Notes: generated from the sequence alone by a model not told the origin. 64,000 nucleotides of DNA from Fen-1258 sp964449775 (GCA_964449775.1 CAYVBQ010000015.1:1-64000), one strand, 5' to 3'. Counted from the first letter of the stretch, positions 34,893 through 43,640 are shown. Made by a program: numbers and translations.

Positions 34893-35855
34893 CTATGAAT
34901 ATTTATTAGTCGCTTTTCGCAATCTATCCATTATTGCTCTTCCCAATCCTTTCTCTTCAACCGGTTCAACAAGAATCAGATCGAGATTCTCTTTCTCAAG
35001 TTCATGCAAAAAAGAAAAAAGATTTGCCGCCGCTTCCCGAAGATCGCCGTTTGATGAAAGAATTTTTATTTGAGCAAACGGAAAAGCCAATTTGTTCTCC
35101 TTGAAGAAGAGCATGCCTATCTTTTTATCTTTATCAAGATATCTTTTGTGAAAAAACTTAAACGGCGTTTGAGGTGAATAATGAAAAAGAAGTTGTCCCG
35201 GCGCGTTTGGTTTCTCCGGGTCTATTATTCCAATCTTTATTTCGCCGATCTCCTTTTCAATCTCTTCTTTAGACAATCCGCCCGGACGGAGTAGATAAAA
35301 TTCATTCTCATGAAATTGAATTATTGTTGATTCAACACCGACCGAAGATTTTCCGCCATCAAGAATCATATCAACTTTATCGCCAAGATATTTTGCAACA
35401 TGAGATGCTTCTGTGGGGCTCAAATGTCCAAAGCGGTTTGCGCTAGGCGCTGCTATTGGTGTTCCGCACGCTTCAATAAGCTGAAGTGCAACCGCATGGT
35501 TAGGCATTCTCACGGCGACTGTTGGATTGCCGGATGTAACAATATCCGGAACGATATCTGTCTTGGGCAGAACCAGTGTTAATGGTCCCGGCCAAAATTT
35601 ATCTATCAGTCGCTCAACTTTTCCATATTGAATTGCTGAAAATTTCTTGATCCAGCTTTTATCAGAGATATGAAGTATCAACGGATTAAATGCTGGGCGC
35701 TTCTTCGCTTCAAATATCTTTGCAACCGCGATTGGATTAAGACCATCCGCACCTAAACCATAAACCGTTTCTGTTGGAAATGCAACAAGTCCGCCCCGTT
35801 TAATTATCTCGGCTGCTTGTTGAATACTTTCGCTATCTGCTTTTGTTATATTCAT
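34893..35855 (-). CDS. sua5: L-threonylcarbamoyladenylate synthase (Sua5/YrdC)
   Basis: A 320-residue enzyme that makes threonylcarbamoyl-AMP from threonine, bicarbonate and ATP for the t6A37 modification of tRNAs. The YrdC domain (about 1-200) shows GGLVAFPTETVYGLGADGLN as the AFPTETVYGLGAD block, KRPAFNPLILH and PIAAPSANRFGHLSPT; the C-terminal Sua5 domain (about 210-320) follows an RPGGLSKEEI linker. Length fits the two-domain type. The 210 bases between it and the kinase gene hold no visible feature. Confidence 0.95.
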   Translation of the reverse strand: MNITKADSESIQQAAEIIKRGGLVAFPTETVYGLGADGLNPIAVAKIFEAKKRPAFNPLILHISDKSWIKKFSAIQYGKVERLIDKFWPGPLTLVLPKTDIVPDIVTSGNPTVAVRMPNHAVALQLIEACGTPIAAPSANRFGHLSPTEASHVAKYLGDKVDMILDGGKSSVGVESTIIQFHENEFYLLRPGGLSKEEIEKEIGEIKIGIIDPEKPNAPGQLLFHYSPQTPFKFFHKRYLDKDKKIGMLFFKENKLAFPFAQIKILSSNGDLREAAANLFSFLHELEKENLDLILVEPVEEKGLGRAIMDRLRKATNKYS

Positions 35856-35865
35856 CTTTGTTCAT

Positions 35866-35914
35866 GTCATTCTGAGAAGTCCCGATGGTTTTTATCGGGA
35901 CGACGAAGAATCTC
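35866..35914. repeat. Dispersed palindromic element
   Basis: GTCATTCTGAG is followed by the perfect stem GTCCCGAT and ATCGGGAC and by GACGAAGAATCTC. This is a common dispersed repeat style in this group and lies between the divergent sua5 and inositol-phosphatase genes. Confidence 0.6.
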
Positions 35915-36046
35915 CTACTAATAATTTGACTGTGAGACTTCTCCCAACAGATTGGGATTAGAGCTACATGCAAAATATAACTTTTGTGAACTAATTGTTA
36001 AACGAATATATTTGAAACGGACACCCAAACAAACTATGGTGATGAG

Positions 36047-36826
36047 ATGCACGAATTGAATGAGTTTAGGCAATTCAGTAAATGGCTCGCTGATGAAAGC
36101 GGCAAAATTATTAAGCATTACTGGCGCACTGGAATGAGCGTTGAAAACAAACCCGATTTATCCCCCGTAACAATCGCTGATAAAAAAGCCGAAGAGTTTA
36201 TGCGGGAGATGATTATGAAGAAGTATCCTAATCATGGAATACTCGGTGAAGAATTCGGCGAGCACAATCCGAATGCAGGATACAAATGGGTCCTCGATCC
36301 GATTGACGGTACAAAAAGTTATATCTGCGGAACTGTTACATTCGGAACGCTAATTGCATTATTAAAAAATGGCGAGCCGATCCTAGGCGTTATCAATCAA
36401 CCTATACTCAACGAGTTTTTAATAGGCGATAACCACACAACCGAATTAAATGGAAAGCAAGTACAAGTCAAAGAGTGTTACAATCTTTCCGATGCGGTTC
36501 TTCTGACTACAGATCAGATTAACATCGAGAAGTATCAGAACATTAAAAAATTTGATGAACTCGCTCATAAAGTAAAACTCTACCGTCAATGGGGCGATTG
36601 TTACGGCTATTATCTTGTTGCAACCGGTTACGCAGATATTATGATCGACGCGATTATGAGTCCGTGGGATTTGTACGCACTCATTCCAATAATTCGCGGC
36701 GCGGGCGGCACAATTACGGATTACCGTGGAAACGATCCGCTGAAGGGAAACAGCATTGTTGCGACGGGAGGAAAGATTCATAACGAAGTGATTGAACTAT
36801 TGAAAGGCGATCAAGAGCAAGATTAA
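36047..36826 (+). CDS. Inositol monophosphatase-family phosphatase (possibly histidinol-phosphatase)
   Basis: A 259-residue magnesium-dependent phosphatase. Metal ligands are in GEEFGEH, the WVLDPIDGTKSY motif and the second signature SPWDLYALIPIIRGAGG. Those members with an ICGTVTFGTLIAL-like segment are often annotated as histidinol-phosphatase (HisN), but no histidine gene is near, so the substrate is open. The last residues (GDQEQD) are encoded by an AGAGCAAGA-type simple repeat that continues past the stop. Confidence 0.85.
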   Translation: MHELNEFRQFSKWLADESGKIIKHYWRTGMSVENKPDLSPVTIADKKAEEFMREMIMKKYPNHGILGEEFGEHNPNAGYKWVLDPIDGTKSYICGTVTFGTLIALLKNGEPILGVINQPILNEFLIGDNHTTELNGKQVQVKECYNLSDAVLLTTDQINIEKYQNIKKFDELAHKVKLYRQWGDCYGYYLVATGYADIMIDAIMSPWDLYALIPIIRGAGGTITDYRGNDPLKGNSIVATGGKIHNEVIELLKGDQEQD

Positions 36827-36934
36827 GAGCAAGAGCAAGATGTTTTTGATTTCTTACTCTTGTTCTGCATCTCCGAATCCTTTCTGAATACTCTGCATCA
36901 TATCATTACATAATTATTTAACAAGGAGAATAAA

Positions 36935-37270
36935 ATGCAGAACTTGATAGAAGGAACAGATGCCAATTTTACACAGGAAGTTTTAAAATCTGATACACCC
37001 GTTTTGGTTGACTTTTGGGCGCCCTGGTGCGGACCGTGCAGAATGGTTGCGCCGGTTGTAGAAGAAATTGCGAATGAAATGGTTGGGAAGTTGAAAGTAG
37101 TAAAAGTCAACACAGATGAAAACGGTAATGTAGCCGGTCAATATGGTATTATGAGCATACCAACACTCGGTATTTTCAAAAATGGAAAACTTGTTGATTC
37201 GGTTATAGGTGCTGTACCAAAACAACATCTTGTAAGTAAAATTACACCTCACTTAGTCAATCCTAATTAA
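36935..37270 (+). CDS. trxA: Thioredoxin
   Basis: A 111-residue thioredoxin with the redox site WAPWCGPCR (C32 and C35), DFWA on the central strand, and the cis-proline loop IPTLGIFKNG. It reduces disulfides in cytosolic proteins. No signal peptide. AAGGAG lies 7 bases before the ATG. It has its own short unit, followed by a MITE-like element and a terminator. Confidence 0.96.
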   Translation: MQNLIEGTDANFTQEVLKSDTPVLVDFWAPWCGPCRMVAPVVEEIANEMVGKLKVVKVNTDENGNVAGQYGIMSIPTLGIFKNGKLVDSVIGAVPKQHLVSKITPHLVNPN

Positions 37271-37277
37271 TTTTATT

Positions 37278-37436
37278 TGTAGAGACTCGATTTATCGAGT
37301 CTCTCAGTATTAAGGTTACCCCAAAAATATTGTTTGGATTGTAAAACGATTCGCCAAGGCGAATCGCATTACAAAAACCAATTTTACTTTTGGGTTACTC
37401 TCTTTGTCTTGAGACTTCATGAATGAAGTCTCTACA
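37278..37436. repeat. MITE-like element with TGTAGAGACT ends, long copy
   Basis: The ends TGTAGAGACT and AGTCTCTACA and their palindromes (AGACTCGATTTATCGAGTCT on the left, AGACTTCATGAATGAAGTCT on the right) match the 62-base copy at 19438-19499. The extra 95 bases between them form another inverted element (GGTTACCC and GGGTTACTC) with an inner GATTCGCCAAGGCGAATC stem, a nested insertion. Confidence 0.8.
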
Positions 37437-37447
37437 TTTTAAAAACA

Positions 37448-37480
37448 AAAACCCGATCTCGCAAAAGATCGGGTTTTTCA
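37448..37480. terminator. Bidirectional terminator
   Basis: AAACCCGATC and GATCGGGTTT form a strong stem around TCGCAAAA with A and T runs on the flanks, between the convergent trxA and serC genes. A further palindrome, AACACAGATT and AAATCTGTGTT, follows at 37492-37515. Confidence 0.9.
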
Positions 37481-37518
37481 TTCCCATTATTAAACACAGA
37501 TTAGAAATCTGTGTTACT

Positions 37519-38604
37519 TTAATTGTTCTTCTTAAATTCCGCCATAAATTCTACTAAAGCTTCAACTCCCTGTTTTGGGAATGCGTTGTAAATTGATGCG
37601 CGAATTCCGCCAACAGAACGGTGGCCCTTCAATCCGCTGAATCCTTTTGCAGATGCCTCTTTAATGAATTTCTCTTCCAACTGTTCATTCGGTAATCTAT
37701 ATGTTACATTCATTAGCGAACGATCTTCTTTCACTGTTGTACCTTTATAGTAACCGTCGCTGGTACCAAATGCATTATATAAAATTTTAGCTTTCTCAAT
37801 GTTACGTTTGTACATCTCATCAAGTCCGCCCATGTTGAGAAGCCATTTAAAAACTAATCCGGCAATGTAAATTCCAAAAGTTGTTGGTGTGTTATACATT
37901 GATTCGTTATCAACATGAATTTTATAATTCATATAAGTATGTAAACTGTCAGATGATCTTTCCAATAAATCTTTTCTAATTATAACTACAGTAACGCCGG
38001 CAGGACCGATATTTTTCTGAGCACCTGCGTAAATTAAACCGTACTTATTCATATCTAATTTTTTGTGAAGAAAGTCTGATGATGCATCGCAAACAAGCGG
38101 AACATTACCAACTTCCGGTTCCGTACGCCATTGTGTTCCATAAATTGTGTTGTTCGAGGTGAAATGAATGTATGATGCATCGGGATCGAGTTTTAATTCG
38201 GATTGTTTTGGTATGCGTGTATAGTTATCTGATTTAGTTGTTGCCGCAATGTTTACAGTTCCAACACGCTTTCCTTCTTTGACGGCTTTCTCAGCCCATG
38301 AGCCTGTTACGATATAATCTGCCTTATTCTTCGGCGGCATTATGTTGAGAGGAACCATAGAAAATTGAAGCGTTGCGCCGCCTTGTAAAAATAAAATTGC
38401 AAATTTATCATCAATGCCCAATAGTTTTCTTAAATCGGCATCCGCTTCTTTGATTATTGCATCAAATATTTTTCCTCGGTGACTCATTTCCATAACACTC
38501 ATACCGGATCCTTTGTAACTAAACAGATCCTTCTGCGCCTCAAGCAATACTTCTTCCGGAAGAATTGCCGGGCCTGCACTTAAATTATAAATACGTTTTT
38601 CCAT
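37519..38604 (-). CDS. serC: Phosphoserine aminotransferase
   Basis: A 361-residue PLP enzyme converting 3-phosphohydroxypyruvate to phosphoserine in serine synthesis. Family marks: the N-terminal YNLSAGPAILPEEVLLEAQ, FLQGGATLQF, the PLP-lysine segment YAGAQKNIGPAGVT and the C-terminal KGHRSVGGIRASIYNAFP. GGAG precedes the start by 8 bases. The DUF1015 gene lies upstream on the same strand, an association seen in many genomes with serine genes; 140 bases with a repeat separate them. Confidence 0.97.
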   Translation of the reverse strand: MEKRIYNLSAGPAILPEEVLLEAQKDLFSYKGSGMSVMEMSHRGKIFDAIIKEADADLRKLLGIDDKFAILFLQGGATLQFSMVPLNIMPPKNKADYIVTGSWAEKAVKEGKRVGTVNIAATTKSDNYTRIPKQSELKLDPDASYIHFTSNNTIYGTQWRTEPEVGNVPLVCDASSDFLHKKLDMNKYGLIYAGAQKNIGPAGVTVVIIRKDLLERSSDSLHTYMNYKIHVDNESMYNTPTTFGIYIAGLVFKWLLNMGGLDEMYKRNIEKAKILYNAFGTSDGYYKGTTVKEDRSLMNVTYRLPNEQLEEKFIKEASAKGFSGLKGHRSVGGIRASIYNAFPKQGVEALVEFMAEFKKNN

Positions 38605-38647
38605 TTTGATTACTCCGTTTATTTTTCTGTGTCAATTCATTTCAATA

Positions 38648-38742
38648 GAACGCAGATTTTTATGATTATTATGATTCGTTATGATCTTAAAAAATCATAA
38701 ACGATCTCCATAGGAGTCCTTCGGACATAATGATCAGCGTTC
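38648..38742. repeat. MITE-like element with GAACGC(A/T)GAT ends
   Basis: GAACGCAGAT on the left and ATCAGCGTTC on the right are inverted, and ATGATT/AATCAT units recur between them around a TCCATAGGAGTCCTTCGGAC hairpin. It lies between the DUF1015 gene and serC. No second copy is seen in the window. Confidence 0.6.
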
Positions 38743-38748
38743 CGTTTT

Positions 38749-39981
38749 TCATATCACGTGCACAAGCAATCCATCTCTCAATTTGGGTTCAAACCAGGTT
38801 GATTTTGGCGGCATAGTTTCGCCGGCATCCGAAATATTGATCAAGTCATTAACAGAAACAGGAAACATTGAAAACGCAACAGCTGCTTTACCTTTATCAA
38901 CTAATTTTTCTAATTCTTCAGTGCCGCGTATTCCGCCAATAAAATCTATGTTTGTATCTGTACGTTGATCTTCAATTTCAAGAAAGGGTTGTAATAAATA
39001 ATTTTGGAGAATGCTCACATCGAGTTTATCGACCACGGTTGTACCCGTTTTAATATTTTCGTTCGGTTTCAACAAATACCATTTATTATCAATATACATT
39101 GCAAATGTTTTTAAAGCCGGAGGATTCGGTGAATCGGTTTCTTCAACAGAAAAATTCATTTTTATCTTTTTTAATAATTCATTTTTCTTCATTTGCAAAT
39201 CATGTACAGCGCGGTTATATGGAAGAATTTTTAACTGCTCTGCCGGGAAAAGGACACCGAGAAAATAATTATATTCTTCCTCGCCTGTATGATTTGAATT
39301 TTGTTCCATCTTAACTTTTTGTGCACGACTTGCACTTGCAGCGCGATGATGTCCATCGGCGATATAAAGATTTTTCACTTTGCCGATTTCAGAAGTAACA
39401 ATATCTGCGTACTCATTTGGAAGAATCCAAACTTCATGTCTAATTCCATCATTCGAAGTGAAATTATAAACTGGCTCGGACTTTTTAATTGTTTCATTAA
39501 CGACCTTATTAATTTCGACAACCGCCTTATAAGTTAAAAAAACCGGACCGGTTTGAGCGTCTGTTGTTACTATATGATTAGTGCGATCATCTTCTTTTAC
39601 TTTACGGGTTTTTTCATGTTTCTTGATTACATCTTTTTCATAATCCTCAACGGAAAATGTTGCGGCTATACCGATCTGCGAATGATTTCCCATCGTAAGT
39701 TTATAGAGATAAAAATTCGGAGTCGTATCTTGTACGAGCGGTGCTTCTTGTCTTAACCGGTCAAAATTTTCTTTTGCTTTCTGGTAAACTTCAGAAGAAT
39801 AAACATCAACTTTTTCTTTCATTTCAATTTCAGAACGAGTGACTCGTAAAAAACTGATCGGATTTCCTTTTGCAAGCTCTGCAGCTTCTTCGCGATTGAC
39901 AACATCATAAGGAACGCTTGCAACAAGATGAGCAACTTTCTCTGACGGGCGAACTGCTTTGAAGGGACGAATTACAGCCAT
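38749..39981 (-). CDS. DUF1015 family protein
   Basis: A 410-residue cytosolic protein of the DUF1015 family: MAVIRPFKAVRPSEKVAHLVASVPYDVV at the N-terminus (the VIRPFKAVRP and VPYDVV blocks), HEKTRKVKEDDRTNH, LYIADGHHRAASA with its conserved histidines, and FIGGIRGTEELEKLVD. Its biochemical role is not established to my knowledge. It is often next to serine genes, here serC, which suggests a link to serine or phosphoserine metabolism. GGAG is 8 bases before the start. Confidence 0.9.
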   Translation of the reverse strand: MAVIRPFKAVRPSEKVAHLVASVPYDVVNREEAAELAKGNPISFLRVTRSEIEMKEKVDVYSSEVYQKAKENFDRLRQEAPLVQDTTPNFYLYKLTMGNHSQIGIAATFSVEDYEKDVIKKHEKTRKVKEDDRTNHIVTTDAQTGPVFLTYKAVVEINKVVNETIKKSEPVYNFTSNDGIRHEVWILPNEYADIVTSEIGKVKNLYIADGHHRAASASRAQKVKMEQNSNHTGEEEYNYFLGVLFPAEQLKILPYNRAVHDLQMKKNELLKKIKMNFSVEETDSPNPPALKTFAMYIDNKWYLLKPNENIKTGTTVVDKLDVSILQNYLLQPFLEIEDQRTDTNIDFIGGIRGTEELEKLVDKGKAAVAFSMFPVSVNDLINISDAGETMPPKSTWFEPKLRDGLLVHVI

Positions 39982-40050
39982 AAATACTCCATAGTTTCAA
40001 ATAATTTACCAATTAAAATTAGCATTTATAGGTGTGATTGCAAAATGCGA

Positions 40051-40140
40051 GAAATTAGAATCTGAGTGCCTAAGAACCTGTGTTCCTGAGAGTCTAATTA
40101 TAAAACTTAGGAACTTAGAAACTCAGACACTCAGAAACTT
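40051..40140. repeat. Heptameric intergenic repeat
   Basis: Degenerate seven-base units such as CTTAGAA, ACTCAGA and CACTCAG, preceded by an inverted companion (CTAAGAACCTGTGTTCCTGAG), lie between the pirin gene and the DUF1015 start. Confidence 0.6.
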
Positions 40141-40229
40141 ATTTTATTGAAGCAAAGAAATCATTGAGGTGAGTTCGTTCACTAATTTATCATCGCTTCC
40201 GTCAAAACCAACTGCGAAGTTTTTGTTCG

Positions 40230-40937
40230 TTAGAAATTCATTGCCATATCAAAGAGGATAATTTTCGAGTTCTCAACGGAATTAACAACAAAGCTCACTT
40301 CCTGAAATAATTTAACCGCATCACCCGGCAAGAGAGAAATTCCGTTCACATTTACGGTGCCTTCTATCAGATGCAGATACACACCGCGGTTTTCTTTTAT
40401 TTCATATTTAATCTCTTTTCCTTTATCGAGATTAGAAAGAAATATTTCTGCATCCTGATTTATAAAAATAATTCCTTCTTCTTTCTCACCACTTACCACT
40501 TTCAGCAATTTGTTCTGTTTCTCTTCGTGTGAAAATTTTTTCTGCTCATACGAGGGTGTAAGACTTTGCTTATTTGGAGTGAACCATATCTGCAAAAGTT
40601 TTAGCACTTCCTCATCTGACGGATTGAACTCGGAATGTTGAATTCCTTTTCCGGCAGTCATGCGTTGAATCTCATTAACGGTTATAGTTCCTTCACCGCC
40701 TGTACTATCTTTGTGTGCAACTGTTCCTTCTAAAACTATTGTTACAATTTCCATGTCACGATGGGGATGAGTGGGAAAACCTCCGCCCGCAAGAATAATG
40801 TCATCATTCATTACTCTCAAAGGTCCGAAATAAATATTTGACGGGTCATAGTGCTCCCCGAAAGAAAAACTATGGTAGCTCTCAAGCCAATCTATTTTTG
40901 TTTTTCCACGCTCATTATTTTTTCTTATTTCGATCAT
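40230..40937 (-). CDS. Pirin-family bicupin (YhhW-like)
   Basis: A 235-residue pirin. The N-terminal cupin carries the metal-binding set: GGFPTHPHRDMEIVTIVLEG (two histidines and a glutamate) and GKGIQHSEFN. The C-terminal cupin is shorter, as in the YhhW type, which can oxidise quercetin. GSxSFGEHYDP appears here as HSFSFGEHYDPSN. A start at ATG 40937 (MIEIRKNNERGK) matches the family length; an in-frame upstream extension is unlikely. The MarR gene lies upstream on the same strand, separated by a strong terminator. Confidence 0.9.
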   Translation of the reverse strand: MIEIRKNNERGKTKIDWLESYHSFSFGEHYDPSNIYFGPLRVMNDDIILAGGGFPTHPHRDMEIVTIVLEGTVAHKDSTGGEGTITVNEIQRMTAGKGIQHSEFNPSDEEVLKLLQIWFTPNKQSLTPSYEQKKFSHEEKQNKLLKVVSGEKEEGIIFINQDAEIFLSNLDKGKEIKYEIKENRGVYLHLIEGTVNVNGISLLPGDAVKLFQEVSFVVNSVENSKIILFDMAMNF

Positions 40938-41046
40938 AAAGCACCATATTTTTAATCGTAAAAATTCCTCGATCCGCAACGGCGGATTGCTTCGAGGTTA
41001 TAATTTTATCACGCGGGTCGAGGATTAAATAACTCGACCGAGTTTT

Positions 41047-41107
41047 AAAAAGCCCTTCCCTTCGGGAAGCCTGCCTGCGGTAGGCAGGGGTTGGGATGGG
41101 CTTTTAT
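41047..41107. terminator. Strong bidirectional terminator
   Basis: AAAAAGCCC and GGGCTTTT enclose inner stems CCCTTCGGG and CCTGCCTGCGGTAGGCAGG. It lies behind the MarR gene on the minus strand and separates it from the pirin gene. Confidence 0.8.
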
Positions 41108-41159
41108 TTATTACAACGAGTTAGTTTATCACGAAATCGTAATAAAACTATAAAAAAAT

Positions 41160-41618
41160 TTATTTTCGTTTACTAAGGGATGTTCCCAATTTTTTAAGCA
41201 GGCTGCTGAGAGTTTCTTGCTCGGCGGCTGATAAGTTGGACATTGACCGCGTAATATTCTCAGCATGTTTCAAAAATATATCATCAAACAACTTCCGACC
41301 GGCGGGTGTAAGTTGGATGTGAATGGCGCGCCTATCATCTTTACTGGGTACACGTTCGATATACCCAAGTTTTTCAATGTTATCTAACACCAAGGTCATA
41401 TTTCCACCCGTAACTAGCATTTTAGTACATATCTCTCCAACTTTTAATGGTCCTAAATGCCCAATTACTTCAATAACTGCAAATTGCGGTTGGGTTAAAC
41501 CGAATGCTTTGATACTCTCACTTGATTTCTTGTCGAATGATGAATAAGCACGTGCTAATTTGACCCAAGTGCTAAGTGCCAGATCAATCCTTTTTCCATA
41601 TTTTTTTGTTGTCTTCAA
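41160..41618 (-). CDS. MarR-family transcriptional regulator
   Basis: A 152-residue winged-helix regulator. Typical marks are LTQPQFAVIEVIGHLGPLKVGEICTKM, here seen as the LTQPQFAVIEVIGHLGP block, LVTGGNMTLVLDNIEKLGYIER and DDRRAIHIQLTPAGRKLFD. MarR proteins usually repress neighbouring genes until a small molecule binds. Candidate targets are the DUF2203 gene, divergent with about 145 bases between starts, and the pirin gene downstream. No operator palindrome stands out. Confidence 0.92.
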   Translation of the reverse strand: MKTTKKYGKRIDLALSTWVKLARAYSSFDKKSSESIKAFGLTQPQFAVIEVIGHLGPLKVGEICTKMLVTGGNMTLVLDNIEKLGYIERVPSKDDRRAIHIQLTPAGRKLFDDIFLKHAENITRSMSNLSAAEQETLSSLLKKLGTSLSKRK

Positions 41619-41763
41619 AATTTTTATTACTACCTATAATATTTCTAAGTCAAAATAAGTTTTTGATAACCACTTGTCAAGTCATTCAAAGATTACTAAA
41701 TTGGATTGGGAACTTATTGTTCGAATTTTTCATTTGATAATAGAAGCAATAATTGGAAATATT

Positions 41764-42144
41764 ATGTCCCATACAGAAGTAAAATATTTTAGTCCGCAAG
41801 AAGCACAAAGAACACTTCCGCTTGTTAGGCAGATAGTAAGAGACATCTTAAATAATGCATCTCAAATAAAAACCATTGCAGATTCTCTTGGTGGAAAATT
41901 TGAGGATAGCGCCGAGATCCAACAACTTACAGCGCAGATTGATTCATTTATGAAAGAACTTGATGAACTAGGATGTTCATTCAAAGATTGGAATTTCCAA
42001 ATCGGTCTTGTAGATTTCCCGTCAGTAATTGAGGGCGAAGATGTTTTGTTATGCTGGCGCAGTGACGAAGACGCTATCCGGTTCTATCATAGCCTTGAAG
42101 AAGGATTTGTAGGAAGAAAACCAATTCCGGATGAATATTTATAA
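41764..42144 (+). CDS. DUF2203 family protein
   Basis: A 126-residue cytosolic protein of the DUF2203 family: YFSPQEAQRTLPLVRQIVRDI, here the FSPQEAQRTLPLVR block, then LGCSFKDWNFQIGLVDFPS and DVLLCWRSDEDAIRFYHSLEEGF. The central part is a helical hairpin. Function unknown; the last block is the most conserved feature of the family. The start was chosen for the family's normal N-terminus; an in-frame upstream extension (from 41674) would reach toward the divergent MarR gene and lacks support. Confidence 0.8.
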   Translation: MSHTEVKYFSPQEAQRTLPLVRQIVRDILNNASQIKTIADSLGGKFEDSAEIQQLTAQIDSFMKELDELGCSFKDWNFQIGLVDFPSVIEGEDVLLCWRSDEDAIRFYHSLEEGFVGRKPIPDEYL

Positions 42145-42190
42145 TCTGCAACCGGCACAATGTAACTATTGACCCATTTCTCTTGGATGA

Positions 42191-42622
42191 TTACTTGTTT
42201 TGTTTTTCTATTCTAAGTGAGTGTGTAATCTCAACAGCTTTTTTAAGCATTGCCGTAACACTGCAATAGGTATTCATCGATAATTCAATTGCCCTCTCAA
42301 CAGCTTCTTTTGGGATATTCTCTCCATAAAACACATATTCGAGATCAATCTTTGTAAATACCTGAGGATGAGTTTCCTGAACCTCTGCCGATATGTTAAT
42401 TTCAAATCCTTCGAGGTTTATTTTTTTCTTTTGCAGAATTACTGCCACATCGCTTCCTGTACACCCGGCCAAAGCAAGTAGTATCAATTCTTTAGGGCGT
42501 GTTCCGGCATCACTGCCTCCAAAATTTTCCGGACCATCCATTGGCACCCAATGATTTGAATCTGTTTTTCCAAGAAACGTCACTCCCTTAATTTGCTTTA
42601 CATATGCTTTCTTCGTTGCCAT
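42191..42622 (-). CDS. OsmC-family peroxiredoxin-like protein
   Basis: A 143-residue OsmC/Ohr-type protein with the two reactive cysteines: ALAGCTGSDVAVILQKK and MNTYCSVTAMLKKAV. It reduces organic hydroperoxides or similar thiol substrates in the cytosol. SNHWVPMDGPENFGGSDAGTRPKELIL, seen as GPENFGG and TRPKELIL, is typical of the YhfA-like branch. It lies behind the cytosine deaminase gene on the same strand, with a heptameric repeat between. Confidence 0.92.
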   Translation of the reverse strand: MATKKAYVKQIKGVTFLGKTDSNHWVPMDGPENFGGSDAGTRPKELILLALAGCTGSDVAVILQKKKINLEGFEINISAEVQETHPQVFTKIDLEYVFYGENIPKEAVERAIELSMNTYCSVTAMLKKAVEITHSLRIEKQNK

Positions 42623-42689
42623 TTTCTACCTCGATATTAGTACTTAGTTCATTTAGTCATTAGATGAAAATCTTTTAAAAAGGATTTTT

Positions 42690-42719
42690 CTAAAATCTAA
42701 CAACTAAATACTAAAATCT
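42690..42719. repeat. Heptameric repeat
   Basis: Four seven-base units in a row (CTAAAAT, CTAACAA, CTAAATA, CTAAAAT) directly behind the cytosine deaminase stop. A looser related run is at 42640-42665. Confidence 0.7.
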
Positions 42720-42724
42720 GTTTT

Positions 42725-43165
42725 TTACTCCCCAATATCCTCATTCCATAAAGCTGATTTATTAGTAATAAAATCCTCCATCAGCTTTATGCATTCAGCA
42801 TCATTTAGAATTTCTAATTCTACACCGCGCGACCTAACATATTCCTCCGGTCCTTGAAATGTTTTATTCTCACCTATCACAATTTTGGGAATCTTATATA
42901 ACAAAGCCGTACCGCTGCACATATCACATGGAGAAAGTGTAGAATAAAGAATTGATCTTTGATATTCTTTTGCTGTAAGTCTTCCCGCATTTTCAAAACA
43001 ATCCATCTCCGCGTGAAGTATCGGACTTCCATTTTGAACACGTCGATTGTGTCCGCGTCCGACTATTTTTCCATCAACAACTAAAACGGAACCAATTGGA
43101 ATTCCGCCTTCGCTTAATCCTTTTTTTGCTTCTTCAATTGCTGTTTGCATAAATTGATCGATCAT
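42725..43165 (-). CDS. Cytosine deaminase (yeast-type)
   Basis: A 146-residue zinc deaminase. The zinc site is HAEMDCFENAG and SPCDMCSG, with the catalytic glutamate in HAE. The C-terminal FQGPEEYVRSRGVELEIL and the GHNRRVQNGSPILHAE block are those of fungal-type cytosine deaminases (FCY1-like), which make uracil. A remnant of an NCS2 nucleobase permease lies upstream on the same strand, so the ancestral unit was probably a permease-deaminase salvage operon. AATGAGGT precedes the ATG. Confidence 0.88.
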   Translation of the reverse strand: MIDQFMQTAIEEAKKGLSEGGIPIGSVLVVDGKIVGRGHNRRVQNGSPILHAEMDCFENAGRLTAKEYQRSILYSTLSPCDMCSGTALLYKIPKIVIGENKTFQGPEEYVRSRGVELEILNDAECIKLMEDFITNKSALWNEDIGE

Positions 43166-43186
43166 AAAGACCTCATTAGTTTATAG

Positions 43187-43208
43187 TTGGCAGTGTGCAG
43201 ATTGCAGC
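43187..43208. repeat. Heptameric repeat, left flank of the S23 gene
   Basis: TTGGCAGTGTGCAGATTGCAG is a run of seven-base units (GCAGTGT, GCAGATT, GCAGCAA). It is an inverted counterpart of the run at 43605-43634 on the other side of the four-helix-bundle gene. Confidence 0.75.
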
Positions 43209-43215
43209 AATAAAA

Positions 43216-43575
43216 TCATTTTATATTTTCGATACTTTGAATTAAACCAACAAGCATCTTTTTTATTTCTTTAACTTGATTATCAAGCTTAGTAAAAATT
43301 TCATTATGAAAATACCTAAGATCATTTGAGAGAAACAATTCATACTCAACTTCTTTTGCCGATCCAAATGCTATTTCCAAGAAGCGCAGAAAATCCTTTT
43401 TGCTTTTCCGGCTGGACCCTTCAGCTATATTTGTTGGAATTGAAACTGATGCTCTCCGCAATTGACTAACAAGACCAAATAATTCTTCCTTAGGAAAATT
43501 ATTAGTTGCTTTGTAAATATCTAAAACAAGCTGATGTGCTTTTTCCCAAACTTTTAGTGATTTATAATCTTGCAT
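43216..43575 (-). CDS. Four-helix-bundle protein (S23 / IVS family)
   Basis: A 119-residue helical protein of the 23S rRNA intervening-sequence (S23) family: YKSLKVWEKAHQLVLDIYKAT, here seen as the LKVWEKAHQLVL block, FGLVSQLRRASVSIPTNIAEG and FLRFLEIAFGSAKEVEYEL. Related proteins include the Avd accessory of diversity-generating retroelements, but no reverse transcriptase is present here. It is flanked on both sides by heptameric repeats in inverted orientation and sits next to a truncated permease gene, as if inserted. GGAAGGG precedes the ATG. Confidence 0.92.
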   Translation of the reverse strand: MQDYKSLKVWEKAHQLVLDIYKATNNFPKEELFGLVSQLRRASVSIPTNIAEGSSRKSKKDFLRFLEIAFGSAKEVEYELFLSNDLRYFHNEIFTKLDNQVKEIKKMLVGLIQSIENIK

Positions 43576-43604
43576 TTCCCTTCCAAATATTTGTTCGTTT
43601 ATTA

Positions 43605-43634
43605 ACTGTTTACTGCAAACTGCTCACTGCCAAC
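43605..43634. repeat. Heptameric repeat, right flank of the S23 gene
   Basis: Units ACTGTTT, ACTGCAA, ACTGCTC and ACTGCCA follow each other without gaps. They begin six bases from the end of the permease remnant and mirror the run at 43187-43208. Confidence 0.8.
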
Positions 43635-43640
43635 TTTAAA

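Noticed and set aside
40142..40229. Headless coding remnant behind the pirin gene (phrase FAVGFDGSDDKLVNELTSM)
   Set aside because: It looks protein-like on the minus strand but overlaps the pirin stop, has no recognisable family and no second copy in the window; too weak to list.
43216..43575. Avd gene of a diversity-generating retroelement
   Set aside because: The protein family fits, but no reverse transcriptase, template repeat or variable repeat is visible nearby.
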